From positions 41,721,008 through 41,785,007 of the forward strand of contig CP092879.1 of assembly GCA_030710605.1 (NCBI GenBank): a stretch of DNA of 64,000 nt. The letters run 5' to 3'. The position numbers and the translations under genes are program-made. Of the stretch, positions 32,670-44,649 are shown in pieces. Every line of letters begins with the position of its first letter. Within the stretch, counting starts at the first letter, position 1. A model generated the notes under the pieces. It was given only the letters and a program-made list of their open reading frames with translations, had not been told where the DNA came from and did not search any database. The DNA comes from Cordylochernes scorpioides (lineage: Eukaryota > Arthropoda > Arachnida > Pseudoscorpiones > Chernetidae).

Positions 32670-33099
32670 ATGTATGGCCATGGTATCAATTCAATCTTTG
32701 ATGTTTTAAAGTAATAACTTCACCATAATTTTCTAAAAATAAAATGGGAAATGTATCAAATAAACAAACATAAATCTTAATGAAGGGTACTGTCATCGTT
32801 AATAAGCAAATGGAATTATTTCATCCTCCTCTAAAAGAGTTATAATAACAAATCTTTATTTACATACACAAAGGTACAGAAATTATAATTTAATAGGTTT
32901 AAAGGATATATTTCCGAAATTATATTTTTCATTAAGAATTCTTGCAAAAATATACAGAGAAAGGCCCTGCTTAAAGTTGTCAAACTCACTCATTTTGTAG
33001 AAATGGAGTTAATTTTACACAATGCGAAAACTAACATATTATGCGAATATATAGAAGATTGTTTATAATTTTAAAATAAAACCATAATGAAAGTATATA

Positions 33100-34409
33100 C
33101 AAGGTATGTCCCATAGGTTCCCGGACTGGGTCCATAAAAAAAAAATAATAAATGAAAAATGTAAATAAATTTGACAGTTTATTATAGAAAAAATATCTGG
33201 CAACACGGTGGTACCAATATCGAGGCGGTACGTGCGCGTGCGCCAAAGTTATTCTAATTTATTTAAAGGTTACACCTTGCGCTGCGGCGATTTTACGATG
33301 GAACAAAAATTGAAGCAGAGGATTTGCATAGAAATTTGTGTGAAACTTCAAATATCAGCAACCGAAACTTTTAAAATGCCTAATAAAGCATTCCCCAATG
33401 ACCCCCCAAAAAGAACAACTGTTTCTGAATGACATTCTAGATTTAAAGCTGGCAGAATTTCTATTGAAGATGATCCTCGGCAAGAACGCCCAAAATGTGC
33501 AAAAAATCACCGATTTGATAAAAGAAAATCCTCGAACCACTTTGCTGGAGCTAGAGCAAGACACAGGCATCTCTAAAACAACGATTGGAAGGATCGTAAC
33601 CAAAGATTTGAAGCCCAAAAAGACTCCTGCAAAATTCATCCCAAGATTCCTCACTAATGAGCAAAAACTGTGTCGGCTTGCAACCTGTGAGAACATGTTG
33701 GAAATGACAAGAACGGATCCGGAATGGAAAGACAAGATAATCACAGGCGACGAGACATGGGTCTATGACTATGACCCTGAAACCCAGCGTCAATATGCCG
33801 AGTGGAGAGGTCAGGGTGAGCCTAGACCAAAAAAATCCAGGATATTGAAATCCAGAAACAAGGTGTTGCTGGTCGCTTTTTTGGATAACAAGGGCATTGT
33901 TCATCACGAGTATCTTCCTGCAGGCCAAACGGTTATTAAGGAAATGTATTTGGACATTCTTCGCCATCTAAGGGAAGCGATTCGAAAAAAATGCCAGAAA
34001 AATGGCCTAATGGTGACTGGATCCTACACCATAACAATGCCCGCCCTCACACAGCGCACTTGGTGACGAGTTCTTTTGGCTAAAAACGGGACAGAAATCC
34101 TACCTCAACCACCCTATTCCCCAGACATCGCACCAAATGACTTTTTCCTGTTCCCCAAACTTAAAGCAGTTCTAAAAGGAAGACATTTTGTCACCATGGA
34201 TGACATAATAGAAAAATCGCTGTTGGCATTGAAGAGCATTCCAAAAGAGCTCTATAAAAACTGTTTCGACAATTTGGGGAAACGATGGCGCTGGTGCGTT
34301 GAAGCAAGAGAGAGGGGGGATTAATTTAAAAAGTTTTAATAATTTAAAAAAAAAATATCTTACCTTTTTTTTTATGGACCCAGTCCGGGAACTTATGGGA
34401 CACACCTTG
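33100..34409 (+). mobile_element. Full-length mariner element, inactivated
   Basis: 1310 bp, flanked by TA (33098-33099, 34410-34411). Terminal inverted repeats begin CAAGGTATGTCCCATAGGTT and CAAGGTGTGTCCCATAAGTT and continue through GGACTGGGTCCATAAAAAA, over 40 bp with few differences. Contains a broken transposase. Confidence 0.95.
33298..34324 (+). pseudogene. Mariner transposase, broken
   Basis: Likely start at the ATG at 33298 (MEQKLKQRICIE). The N-terminal HTH frame meets a TGA at about 33429, where a Trp is usual in the family. The frame shifts near 33500 into the stretch with a second HTH (TTLLELEQDTGISKTTIGRI). It shifts again between about 34000 and 34076 (two frames needed for HHNNARPH and LAKNGTEI). 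Catalytic residues of the DD34D triad: GDETWVYDYDPE present; the second site reads HNNARPH, so the Asp is changed to Asn; SPDIAPNDFFLF present. So the enzyme is dead for several independent reasons. The family is mariner (Tc1/mariner superfamily, cut-and-paste, TA target). Confidence 0.93.
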
Positions 34410-34681
34410 TATTATCCAAATATTCCGAAATATCTATATATACCCAATGTCCAACAAACACAATATAAAATCAATATATAATGTAGTAAATATTGGCTGA
34501 CAAATTATCCTTTTAAAAAATCTCTCCTCAAATACTTTTTAAACATATATATAAACAGAAAAATATTTGTTTTTTTCATATCATGGAACCTATTTTTCAG
34601 AGAAAGTTATAGAAGACATAAAAAATCGATTAATTTCATATTTAAACATTGAAAAATAATTAACAAAGAAAACAAATATTA

Positions 34682-35420
34682 CGAGGGTGAGTAGAAAAGT
34701 AAGGTATCCTATTTTTTTCATAGAAAAACACATTTAATCACAACTTTTTATACATCATTGGAAAGGTTGGACACTTTGCTATTTTTCTACATAGTCGCCT
34801 TGATGTTCAATCACTTTTTTCATCCTGTCAACCAACTTTGTAATTCCGGTGTTGTTCCACTCTCCCGCCGCCTCTTTGACCCACCTGGCGGACACCTTTC
34901 TGTAGCCGAGGGTCTCAGACACAATCTTGTGCACGGAGAAGTGGCTGAAATCTTCATTCAGGTCATCCGCGATCTCGTCAAGGGTTATCCGCCGGTTTGC
35001 GCGCACCATTTCGTCGATTCGAACCAAGGTTGATTCCGGCAAACTCGGCCGCCCAGACCGCTGTTCATCGTGGACGTTTATCCGCCCTTCGTTAAACTCC
35101 CGGCACCATTTCCGCACATTTTTGATGTCCATGCACTTCTCACCATACACTTCCACTAACTGACGGTGAATTTCGACCGGAGAATTATTTTTCGCATTTA
35201 AAAAGCGTATAACTGAGCGCAACTCGCACTTGGCGGGAGAGCTAAGGGGAAGCTCCATCGCGAACGGCTGCTAGACAGCGACTGAGCGTCCCAAGATCAC
35301 CGGGAAGGTTCTAGACGGTAGAGGGGGAACCAAGGAAGGCAGCGGTGTTGTCGGATTTCACCTAGCAACGCGCGTTCGGAAATTATCTCGTAGAAGACCT
35401 TACTTTTCTACTCACCCTCG
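34682..35420 (-). mobile_element. Internally deleted mariner with perfect termini
   Basis: 739 bp, flanked by TA (34680-34681, 35421-35422). The two ends are identical for 24 bp, beginning CGAGGGTGAGTAGAAAAGTA. Length is about half that of a full mariner, and the missing part is the catalytic centre. Intact ends mean it could still be moved by a related transposase. Confidence 0.95.
34779..35258 (-). pseudogene. Mariner transposase with catalytic domain deleted in frame
   Basis: A 159-codon ORF from an ATG at 35258. Residues about 1-55 form the first HTH (SVIRFLNAKNNSPVEIHRQL, then KNVRKWCREFNEGR), and about 70-115 the second HTH (ITLDEIADDLN, HFSVHKIVSETLGYRKVSARWV). The ORF then jumps directly to the family C-terminus (EWNNTGITKLVDRMKKVIEHQ). 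All three catalytic aspartates lie in the missing part. The product would keep DNA binding but lack catalysis, and could in principle act as a repressor; that is inference. Confidence 0.9.
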
Positions 35421-36156
35421 TAATACCCGGGAATCATATATGAATAAAATAATAATATACAGAATATATTACTACGATCAATAATAGCTATAATTCATAT
35501 GAATTTATTATTTAACTTTATTAACATCCTATAACACGATATCCCAAACTCAGGAATATTTGCGTCAATACATTTCTAACATCATGACAAATTGGCTATA
35601 TACAAGGAGAAAAAAACAAACATACAAAACCAATTCTCTCAAAATTTCCTTCCCTATCTTTCCCAGTTCAAAATATAGTTCTATATATATTATATAATCT
35701 AAAAACTCAAATATTTCTATATTTAAAAAAATATATATTTTATTTTTATTCATTGATAATTCTACTTTTGTTATCATCGTTTTTAGAATGACTTTCAGTT
35801 TTGTTGTAAATATGCGTAGTTAACATATCTATCCTTTTGAATCACTAATATAGGATTAACTTTATGATTTCTATATAATGTGAAAATAACTAATGCGTAA
35901 TATTTCTTCAAGTAATTGAAAATAAAAGCTACTTGATGGTAAATAATTATCTTTTTCTTATCACAACCGCACCTTCAACCCATTATCTTATCGATCATTT
36001 GTCTTATCAACCCTTTATCTAACAACAAACAAATTAATTCATAACATATATATATCAACTTTTTTATTTTCAATATTAGGTAGGAATTAATATTTTCTAA
36101 GGAAATATGAATCAATGAGTTATCTACATAAGCACCTTGTAGATTAATCGATATAC

Positions 36157-37459
36157 AGGGTGTACCAGGTAAATTGGGACTAACTTTGACAGTCCATAAA
36201 ACAAAAACTACTTGAGATTAAAAACTTGTTTTTTTTTCATTACGTAGCCATATTCATGTAAAATGCAACAGTACATGTGTGCGCAGTGTAGTGATGAAGA
36301 GTAACCGAGAATTTGAAAATCGAGCTGCCATCATCGTTGCTCTGCGCGCCGGAAGGAGCCCCAAAGAGATAGTGGATTTTCTTAAGTTGCCCAAAACCAC
36401 TATTTATCGTGTCAAGAAGCAGTTTGATGAGGCCGACAGTAACAAAGAGGGGATAGCTACAAGGAAAAAGCACTCGCGTCGATCGGACAGGGTAAGAGAC
36501 GAAGAATTTGTCAAAAATGTCAAGGAGAAGATTGATGGAAACCCTGGGAAGAGCATGAGGGCCATAGCCAAGGAAATGGACGTTGGCTCTATGACAATTG
36601 TCAGAACTATCCATGAGGACCTTGGTCTCAAGTCTTATGCCCTTCGGAAAGGTCAGTTGCTGACTGAGAATATGAAGAATAACAGAAAAGGAAAGGCTGC
36701 TGCCCTCCTCAACAACCTGAAACACGACTCTTTTGGCATGCTAAGGTTCTTCTCTGACGAAAAGAACTTTGACGTGGACCAAAAGGTAAATCCCAGGAAT
36801 GATCGCTGGATCTGTAAAGACCCCTGAGAGATACCTGTCGTGATGCACACGAAATTTCCTGCCTCCGTAATGGTCCTTGGCGTTATCAGCAGTGAAGGTG
36901 ATGTCATGCCTCCCCATTTCTTTGAGAAGGGCCTTAGGATGAACGCTGACACCTACATCAATGTTCTGGAGACCGTTGTGAAGCCTTGGATGGACATGGT
37001 GGCCGCAGGAAGGAAGTATGTCTTCCAACAGGACTCAGCTCCAGCCCATAAGGCAAAAAAGACACAATCGTGGCTGACACTTAACGTCCCTAGTCACTGG
37101 GGTCCTGATATTTGGCCCCCTAATTCTCCAGATTGCAATCCCCTCGACTTCTATGTATGGGGCGTTGTTGAGAGAGATGTCAACAAAGCTCCTCATACCA
37201 CCATCCAGTCTGTCAAGAAAGCAGTTCACACGGTGATGACCCAAATGGACAAGGTCATCGTCGCCAAGGCCTGTGCTTCATTCCGCACTCGCCTCGAGTG
37301 CTGTTGTAGCTAATAATGGAAACTACATTGAATAAATAAAAACTATATCCTTTTATCTACTACTGTGTCAAATTTCATTCGGATATTTTAATTTTTACTT
37401 GCAAAAAATTTCAGTTAAAATACCATTGTTGAAATTCCCAATTTACCTGGTACACCGTG
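36157..37459 (+). mobile_element. Full-length maT-like (DD37D) transposon
   Basis: 1303 bp, flanked by TA (36155-36156, 37460-37461). Terminal inverted repeats start CAGGGTGTACCAGGTAAATT, 24 bp with one mismatch. Contains a transposase with a single stop. Elements of this style are abundant in marine invertebrates. Confidence 0.95.
36279..37313 (+). pseudogene. maT-like DD37D transposase, one stop codon
   Basis: 344 codons in one frame broken only by a TGA at 36825-36827. The N-terminal paired HTH part spans about residues 8-120 (RAAIIVALRAGRSPKEIVDF, then MRAIAKEMDVGSMTIVRTI). The catalytic triad is complete: FSDEKNF, QQDSAPAH and NPLDFYVW. There are 37 residues between the second and third Asp, the maT signature. 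The start may be the ATG at 36279 or the one at 36294. The stop lies just after the first catalytic Asp block, in a WICKDP/PVVMHTKFP segment. Apart from that, no break is visible, so inactivation is probably recent. Confidence 0.93.
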
Positions 37460-37469
37460 TATATATTCA

Positions 37470-39465
37470 TAATATTTGGGTTAGTTAGTTAATTTCAAAG
37501 GATATATGAAATAATGAATTAAAACTTAGGTTATTAAGAATACCAAGCTATTATTCGCCTTTTTAGTATACATTTTATATAATAATGATTGATGAGTTAG
37601 AGAACCATAAAAGATTTAGCAGAAAAATCAATTAATTGCACATAAAAATATCTAATAAACTGGATTTGTCAGTAATAACATCAAATACACAATGAATCAT
37701 TTTATATGCATATATAAATGCAATAATATAATGAATGATAAAGTATGGAATGTGTTGATATAGAATTTTATGACCTTAATAAACGATGGCTCTCTTCCAC
37801 GCATTAGATCTTACCCTTTAATATTCAAGCTGGCTAAATAGTTTGAATATTTTCTTAATACGGTTTTTATGAAAGACCTCATACGTATATAGCCTCAAAT
37901 CTATTTGACAAAGATGCAAAATATACTATAAAAATTTAAAATAATATAATTTTGAGAATACATGAAAAGTCAAAGTTCAAAAATATTTTTGAAATTTATG
38001 TAATTATTAAATCACGAGCTCTCCATAAGCGAATCTCTGTAAATTCAAATTGACTTGATCTGAAAAAACTCGTTTTTAAAAAAGAGAACACCTCCAGAAG
38101 CGACCAAACGGTATCCATGTGTTCTATAAGGTGTTTTATTAGCGGATCTAATACATTGGGCCAGAAACTATAGTTGTTAACGGAATAGAAAATAAATATT
38201 TTGAAAGCTTGCTTAATATTTTTTTGCTTATTGATTATTTAAAAGAATCAATAAAATATATTATTAATGAACCAAGAAAGGAGGAGCAATCTTTTAAAGT
38301 ATTTTTTATTCTTTCTTCAAATAGATTCTGCTTTATATATTATTCCTATATTTAATGGATTGTCAATATATTCTTACTATAGTGGTAAAAATCTTGATCA
38401 AATCCTATACTCACTTTTTCAGAAATGGAAGGAGATCCATTCGAAACTCCAAATATTTCCAATGCAGCACAAAGTGGTATACTTAATTTAAAAATTGGAA
38501 TAACATATTGCAATTTAGACAGAGACGTTCTAATATATCCCTCAAAAACTGATATGGGAAATATTTATATGTAAAATTTACTTTTAAACCCTTTATTTCT
38601 AAACCTAAATAATTATTCATAGTCGTCGAATATGATGGCGCAAAAAGAGCGATTAAAATGTAATGACTCTGCGCATGCGTCGTTGTCGTTACCGGCCAGA
38701 TAACAATAATGAGCAAAAGAGAACAAACGGCAAATATTGCAACATCGTATATGTACATATACCTATAAAACGATTCAAAACGTATATTATTGTTATTCAA
38801 CGACCGCAAAATTAGAAGATTTTATTATCTCTTTTAAAAATAATAAACAAAAGTGTTAAAAGATACTTTATATTCAATGGATGCCAAAACCAATTCTAAA
38901 TTGTATATTATAGAATTTACTTAATATATCAAGAGAGAAACCCTCTATTACAATCTTATAGAAGGAGTCAATTAGTTTTCAAGGAGGACAATGGATTTAT
39001 ATTGAAATTGAACAATTAACCAATTCTATTTAGTTATCTATTGTTATATTCCATTGTTGTATATATAATGCTTGCTTTCTATATCCTTGCATATATATAC
39101 GCAACATTTTCTTACCCATAAATTACAAGTATTTCGTAATTATTCTCAACCTAATCCTTCTTTTGTTGAAACTCTTCGAAGTAGCTCTTCCAAAAAGAAA
39201 ATATTAATTTATATTATGGATACATGTTTCAGAATACGGCTATTTTCAATTACATATATAACCAATTTACATAATAATAAACTGTATTGAAATATGGTTC
39301 TTATCAATATAATTCAACTTGTGAAATTGCCAATTCTAATATCAATCATTTGATATCATAAAGGTGGTAGAAGTCTTTATCTAATTTTTATAATGCATAA
39401 AGAGGTATCTAAATTTTGATATCTTCTCTGCGCGGAACGCATAGTTCCATAACATTAAATAAGCC
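37470..39465. other. AT-rich stretch without recognisable gene
   Basis: No coding signal. A GC-richer patch at about 38630-38700 (CTCTGCGCATGCGTCGTTG) is unassigned and does not match other repeats here. Confidence 0.5.
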
Positions 39466-39471
39466 ACAACA

Positions 39472-39560
39472 ATTTGATTGAATAAACACTGGATATGGAA
39501 TCAATCTATGATTTGATTGAATAAACACTGGATATGGAATCAATCTATAATTTGATTGAA
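39472..39560. repeat. 39-bp tandem duplication
   Basis: ATTTGATTGAATAAACACTGG ... TCAATCTAT occurs at 39472 and 39511, with a partial third at 39550. Confidence 0.9.
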
Positions 39561-39964
39561 CACAACATCAGCTTTCGTAGATTCGTTCAATTTCTTAATC
39601 CCTCTTGTATGATATTATAACCCCCTTTATAAGGCCATAGTCAGAAAAATAATCATTTATAGGTAGGCTTATTTTAGAATTTATTAGAGCGAATCGTGTC
39701 AACGATTTCGATCTTTGTGTTTTGCGCGAAGTAAAATCAAAATGTGCATTGATGAAAATTTATATAAAAAAATAAAGTTCGTTTAACCCGTAGATAGAGC
39801 TTAGTTTTATCGTCTATTTTGACAGAGAGGTGATCTTTATTTTTACATTATAAATTGTAAATATTGTAAAGGCCTGTGGCTCTGAAATGCTTGATAGTAA
39901 TAGATATAATAAAATAAACCTCTTTAGCAAGTTTTATATCAATATATCAATCAAGATTTGCAAT

Positions 39965-40165
39965 AAGGGTTTTTTATTAGTTCAAAATGGAAATTTTCAA
40001 AAGCGTCAGCTCAACAATATGATCAATTTGTAAATATTGTAAATATCTCATATCATATATCATATTGTATCAAATATCATATTGTAAATATTTGAGAATC
40101 AATTGGTCTGATGATAAGCTGACGCTTGAAAAAGCTTGTCATTTTAAAAACTAATAAACATATTA
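39965..40165. mobile_element. Palindrome with hammerhead core in right arm
   Basis: Inverted words AGCGTCAGCTCAAC.AATATGATCAATT and AATTGGTCTGATGATAAGCTGACGC. The right arm on the plus strand reads CTGATGA (40108-40114), hairpin AAGC-TGAC-GCTT, GAAA (40128-40131), AAGCTTG. The core is complete, but stem I does not pair. The left arm is degenerate. Confidence 0.55.
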
Positions 40166-40174
40166 CATATTTCA

Positions 40175-40335
40175 AAACTATTATAGACGCGTATGTTTCT
40201 TTAAAAAATAAACAATATTCTACTGCGCTTACTGTAATGATTATTTTTTTCATTTCAGTAAGGGCAGTAGAATTTTTTATTTTTTAAAAGAATCATACGC
40301 GCTTATAATAGTTTCGAATTTCATAACAGATGGTT
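40175..40335. repeat. Imperfect inverted repeat
   Basis: TTATAGACGCGTATG.TTCTTT / AAAGAATCATACGCGCTTATAA and TCTACTGCGCTTACTG / CAGTAAGGGCAGTAGA. The TTCTTTTA.ACATAAAAC.AACTTCTACTG.CCTTACTG word links it to the 371-bp repeat at 50.2 kb and to 42.62-42.72 kb. Confidence 0.65.
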
Positions 40336-40769
40336 CGTTAATGTATCATATTGCTAATATCCTGATTGATTAATTATATTCATACGTTAGTAACTATTCT
40401 AGAATCTTTAAGTAATATTCTATATGATTGAATATTCTTGTCATATTATCATTTGAAGACAAAAAACAAAGAAATCTTTTTATTTACATTTTCTTGTAAA
40501 AATTTGTGTTTTCTTTCATCTTTATTCTATTTTTTTTCCTTTTCTACCTCTTTTTGGACACTAAAATTGAACCTTCAATAGAGTCTATAAAATATGAGGA
40601 AAGCAATATAATTGTTATAAAATCTAATAATGCCAAAATGAATTGTCAGCTGAAATATCATCCCCCCCCCAACGTAGTAAATAAAACATCAGATAATCAG
40701 GTTGCATACCAGAAAACTTCCAAATATTTCAATTAGAGAGAAAAAAGAACCACAAAGATACATAGGGCA

Positions 40770-40935
40770 GCCTTTATATCAAACCTCCTGCAGGTAAATT
40801 GGGCTGTCGGGGCGGTCGTTTTGTCACCACGGGGGGCTTCATTAGGGCCGGACAACAGGCTTGGTGACAGATTTACGATACCGCAAGGCGGCACCACATG
40901 TCATACCAGTTTATTATGACCCTCCACCCTTTTAT
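40770..40935. other. GC-richer segment of unknown nature
   Basis: About 165 bp (GGCTGTCGGGGCGGTCGTTTT, CACCACGGGGGGCTTCATTA, CGATACCGCAAGGCGGCACC), standing out from an AT-rich background. No ORF of length and no match to other repeats in the window. Might be a retroposed RNA or LINE UTR. Confidence 0.35.
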
Positions 40936-42224
40936 AGAATAAATGTAAATTAACATATGAATCGGTAAATTGTCCACATATTCTCTCTTATACCATATTT
41001 ATATCTTCTAAAAAACACTTCTTTTCAATCTTGTATTTCCCTTGTAAATTATTCTTTTGTTTAGTATGTAATATATATAGACTAGCAAGTTATTTTTTTT
41101 CAAAGAGAAAATTAGGATTTATTTATGTGACGTTAATAATTAATAATGGTTTTAATTAAGGTTCTAATAATCTGCAGGTAAGGTCTTTTTGTATTAATAT
41201 ATTTCAAACAAATTTGCATATTACTTGTATGAACAATTTTGATTTTTCTTTATCTTTTCTAATAGTGGCTGCTTATATATAGAAAAATGTATTGGTATTG
41301 ATTTAGATATATGTATTTTATACGATATACGTTTGATACAAATTCAAAGAAGTTTGAAAGTTGATAATTGTTTGGGAAAACGATAATTAAACGCTTGATC
41401 AAAAGTTTGTTATATTTTGAAGTTAGACGCTTCACTTGCATAGAAATTAAAGCATATTTTGGATTATCCGAATTTTGGGTGATGAAGGCAAAATTTTCAA
41501 TTGAAACTTATTGAATATAAAGATTAGTATGTTGACGTATCAAATACAGGCTATATCAAACTGAATTTCAATCTTCTCTCAAGCAGAAATCATTTAAACC
41601 ATTCATATTGGCAGTATTAGCTTTTATAACAATTATATTGCGTTCCTCTCATTTTATAGACTCTATTGAAGGTTCAATATCAATTTAAAAAATAGAGGTA
41701 GAGAAGAAAAAAGAATGAAAGGGAGAAGAAAACGCAAATATTTACAAGAAAATGTAAATAAAAAGATTTCTTTGAAGACCTTGCTGACCTATGTCAGTTC
41801 TGAAACGTCTTCGTGATCACAAGATTAAGAAGGCTTTATTTCTTCTCTGGGTGCATTCCCCTATAACTTCTACGTGTATCATGATACTTATAGATCGGTC
41901 CTTCATGTAGGCTAATTCAATTTCTGCGTAGTTTCTCGAAAAGAATAAAACTCTGAGCCATGAGAATAAATATTAATAAGCATTTCTATTCGTCGGGATG
42001 AACAAATAAATGAAAATTTCATATTTGACAGGCTACATGTCAATCAACTTCTGGAATGTTTCTTTGTTTACAATGTTTTAATCAACCTTGTGATATCTTT
42101 ACGCTTAACGGCATTTAACGTGACCTTCAATAAGAATTATGTTGATATATTTTAATTTTAATTTATTATACACATACCTATATTGTTTGAAAAACATGCA
42201 GATATTTCAACTAATAATTATTTA

Positions 42225-42360
42225 TCTTGAAGATAGAGGCTGCCTGGCTGGCAATCATAGTTCTTGAAAATAAAAATAATTCGGCCAGTAAATCTTTTTA
42301 TTAGCTCGACGTTTCGACAAAATATTAAACTGGCCGAAGTATCTTTATTTTCAAGAACTA
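42225..42360. repeat. Short copy of the GGCCAG/GAAACGTC hammerhead-type family
   Basis: Ends TTCTTGAAAATAAA.ATA / TATCTTTATTTTCAAGAA. Minus strand has GTCGAAACGTCGAGCTAATA. The CTGANGA part is deleted, unlike in the copy at 63.53 kb. Confidence 0.7.
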
Positions 42361-43839
42361 ATATTTCTTTATTTTATTCCCAACGCTTCAGTTACTCTTA
42401 ATTACTCTCCTTAAGGAGAAGATGCTTATTTGATGAATAACCATTCCCATTAGAAAAAAATGACAGAGAGTCGTTGAATGTTCAGGCAGAAATTAAGGAA
42501 AGATTGGTTTATGTAACCGTATCTCTTTCAAGCAATCTCTAAACCAGCAAATGATGTTGAAAACAAACATATTGCTTGAAAACATATATTCAAACTATTT
42601 CTAAGGCGATTACATGCCATCTATATATAAGAAATGAAATCATTAAATTACGAATGTTTTTTTTTTTACTCATAGAACAAACTACTACCAACCTTACTGC
42701 GACAGAAGGACAGTAGAAGTCGTTTTTATTTGTAAAATAAACATTTGTTCTTTAATTCATCCAATTCTTATATCTAAAATATTGTTTAAATGATTTATGG
42801 TAGAATAATATTATTTTATACATTTGTTTATATAATTCATAGGATTTATCAAATGAGTTAGACTATCCTTTATTACTTACCATCACACACACAATCTCTT
42901 AAATCTCTAAAATCTCTTAAAAAACGGGAAATAAGGTGTAAAAGGTATTCTATACTTTTTCAGTGATATTACAATGATGCTTTGTTTACATTAAATAACA
43001 TGATTTGGCTTACATTTTCATAATGAATATTTGATCAATGAGAAATATTCATAATGTATCTTATAATTGCTATTGAGATTTTCAAATGTAAAAATTAAAT
43101 ACCTCTATTTCTACGGAAATCAGATATTACGAAAGATAGAATGCTTATTTTCTTAAAGGTTTTTAACTCATTTAAAATATTTATTTTATTAAATAACTCT
43201 ATATTCTTATACGCCTTCCTGACTTACAAATTAAAAACGAACTCTATGATTATATTTAAATAAATATACATAAATCTATATTAAGAATAACTAACTCCTT
43301 TTTAACAGACAAATAATAACATATTTTTTGAAATACATATGCAAATATTATTAGATTCTTTTATATCCAATATTATTTTTAAAATTCAATGCAGTGAAAT
43401 TAAAAGCAAATATAAAAAATAATATCTTATATCGAGTTCCGAATATTTGATAGAATTCATAGAAAAATATATAAATCAAGAGATACCTTATTTCTAAATT
43501 TATTAAATGGCGAAATATCAATAAAAATTGGAAAAGCAATTTTTTAAATTTTCATATAAATTGGATTGTTCTATTTATTTCTATCTAAACAAAAATTAAA
43601 TATAGTTTATTATCTATATGTTCTATAGATATTTTCTTTTTTATTCTAAGATTTTTTAAAATTCTAAAGAAAATTATATTTCACGAAATGCATTATGCTC
43701 TAAGCAATTGTTAAAATTCATACAGAGATTCATTTTAGTGTTTCGTGTTTATTTATTATTATTTCAGTTATATTTATATAATGAATTCTATTGTTTTGAA
43801 AATAGAGCAATCCATAAAAATATCTTTAATTAAAAAGGC

Positions 43840-44050
43840 ATATATTGGATCAAAATATCATTTATTTTACCAATGAACGCCAACCTTTATCAAGGTATTA
43901 TAACATTTTAAAGTGTGTCAACAACATGTGGCGCTGAGTTTGTTGTTGACACACTTTAAAATGTTATAACACCTTGATAAAGGTTGGCGTTCAGCCAACT
44001 GAAATATTGGTAAAATAAATGATATTTTGATCCAATATATGCCTTTTTAA
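43840..44050. mobile_element. Palindromic element, AATATTGG/GCCAACC family
   Basis: Arms of about 100 bp: AAAAAGGCATATATTGGATC / GATCCAATATATGCCTTTTT, with ACGCCAACCTTTATCAAGGT and GTGTGTCAACAAC inside. Same family as 9602-9893 and 4645-4775. Hairpin plus GAAATATTGGT resembles a decayed hammerhead pointing outward in each arm. Confidence 0.8.
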
Positions 44051-44382
44051 TTAAATGAACTCTATGTTTTTGCAGTTACTATATAACTGCATAACTGTAA
44101 TTATTCTGAAATCAATAATAATCATATAGATAATATAACATAACAAACGGTTGATGTTTTTTATATTGTTTCTCGCTTGTAATATAATATTAAATTGTTT
44201 GGCTGCTTATATATATATAAGAGATTGTGTTTGGCCTTTAAATAAATTAAAACACCAATTTAACATTACAATAACCTTTCGTTTTATGGCATATATGTAA
44301 ATTGGTTTAGAGCATATTGGATATATTTGGTACGAAGCTTACATATATTTAAATCACAAATAAATTAAGATGTTTGAAAATA

Positions 44383-44612
44383 AGACTTATTTTGGATTGT
44401 AATAAGATTATTTATTAATCCAATATTTCGATGGACCAATCGTCCATCTTTTTCGATTGTTTTTGTTATAAAGCACACAGCACACTTGAACAACGCGACC
44501 TGCTCTGTGCTTCATAACAAAAACCCTCGAAAAAGATGGAAGATTTGTCCATCGAAATATTGGATTAATAAATAATCTTATTACAATCCAAAATAAGTCT
44601 TGTTATTAAATA
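44383..44612. mobile_element. Palindromic element related to the AATATTGG family
   Basis: AATAAGACTTATTTTGGATTG / CAATCCAAAATAAGTCTTG with ATTAATCCAATATTTCGATGGAC / CATCGAAATATTGGATTAAT. The hairpin GATGGA...TCCATC followed by GAAATATTGG keeps the family layout with a different stem II. Confidence 0.8.
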
Positions 44613-44649
44613 TATTTATATTATGGATTGCTCTATATTCAAAATAAAG

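Noticed and set aside
33208-33432. Separate small gene upstream of the mariner ORF
   Set aside because: It is the N-terminal HTH of the mariner transposase before its first stop.
33355-33967. Minus-strand ORFs of 129 and 138 codons
   Set aside because: Antisense shadows of the mariner transposase with no domain of their own.
36240-37028. Minus-strand ORFs of 75-161 codons opposite the maT transposase
   Set aside because: Antisense shadows of a recognised transposase.
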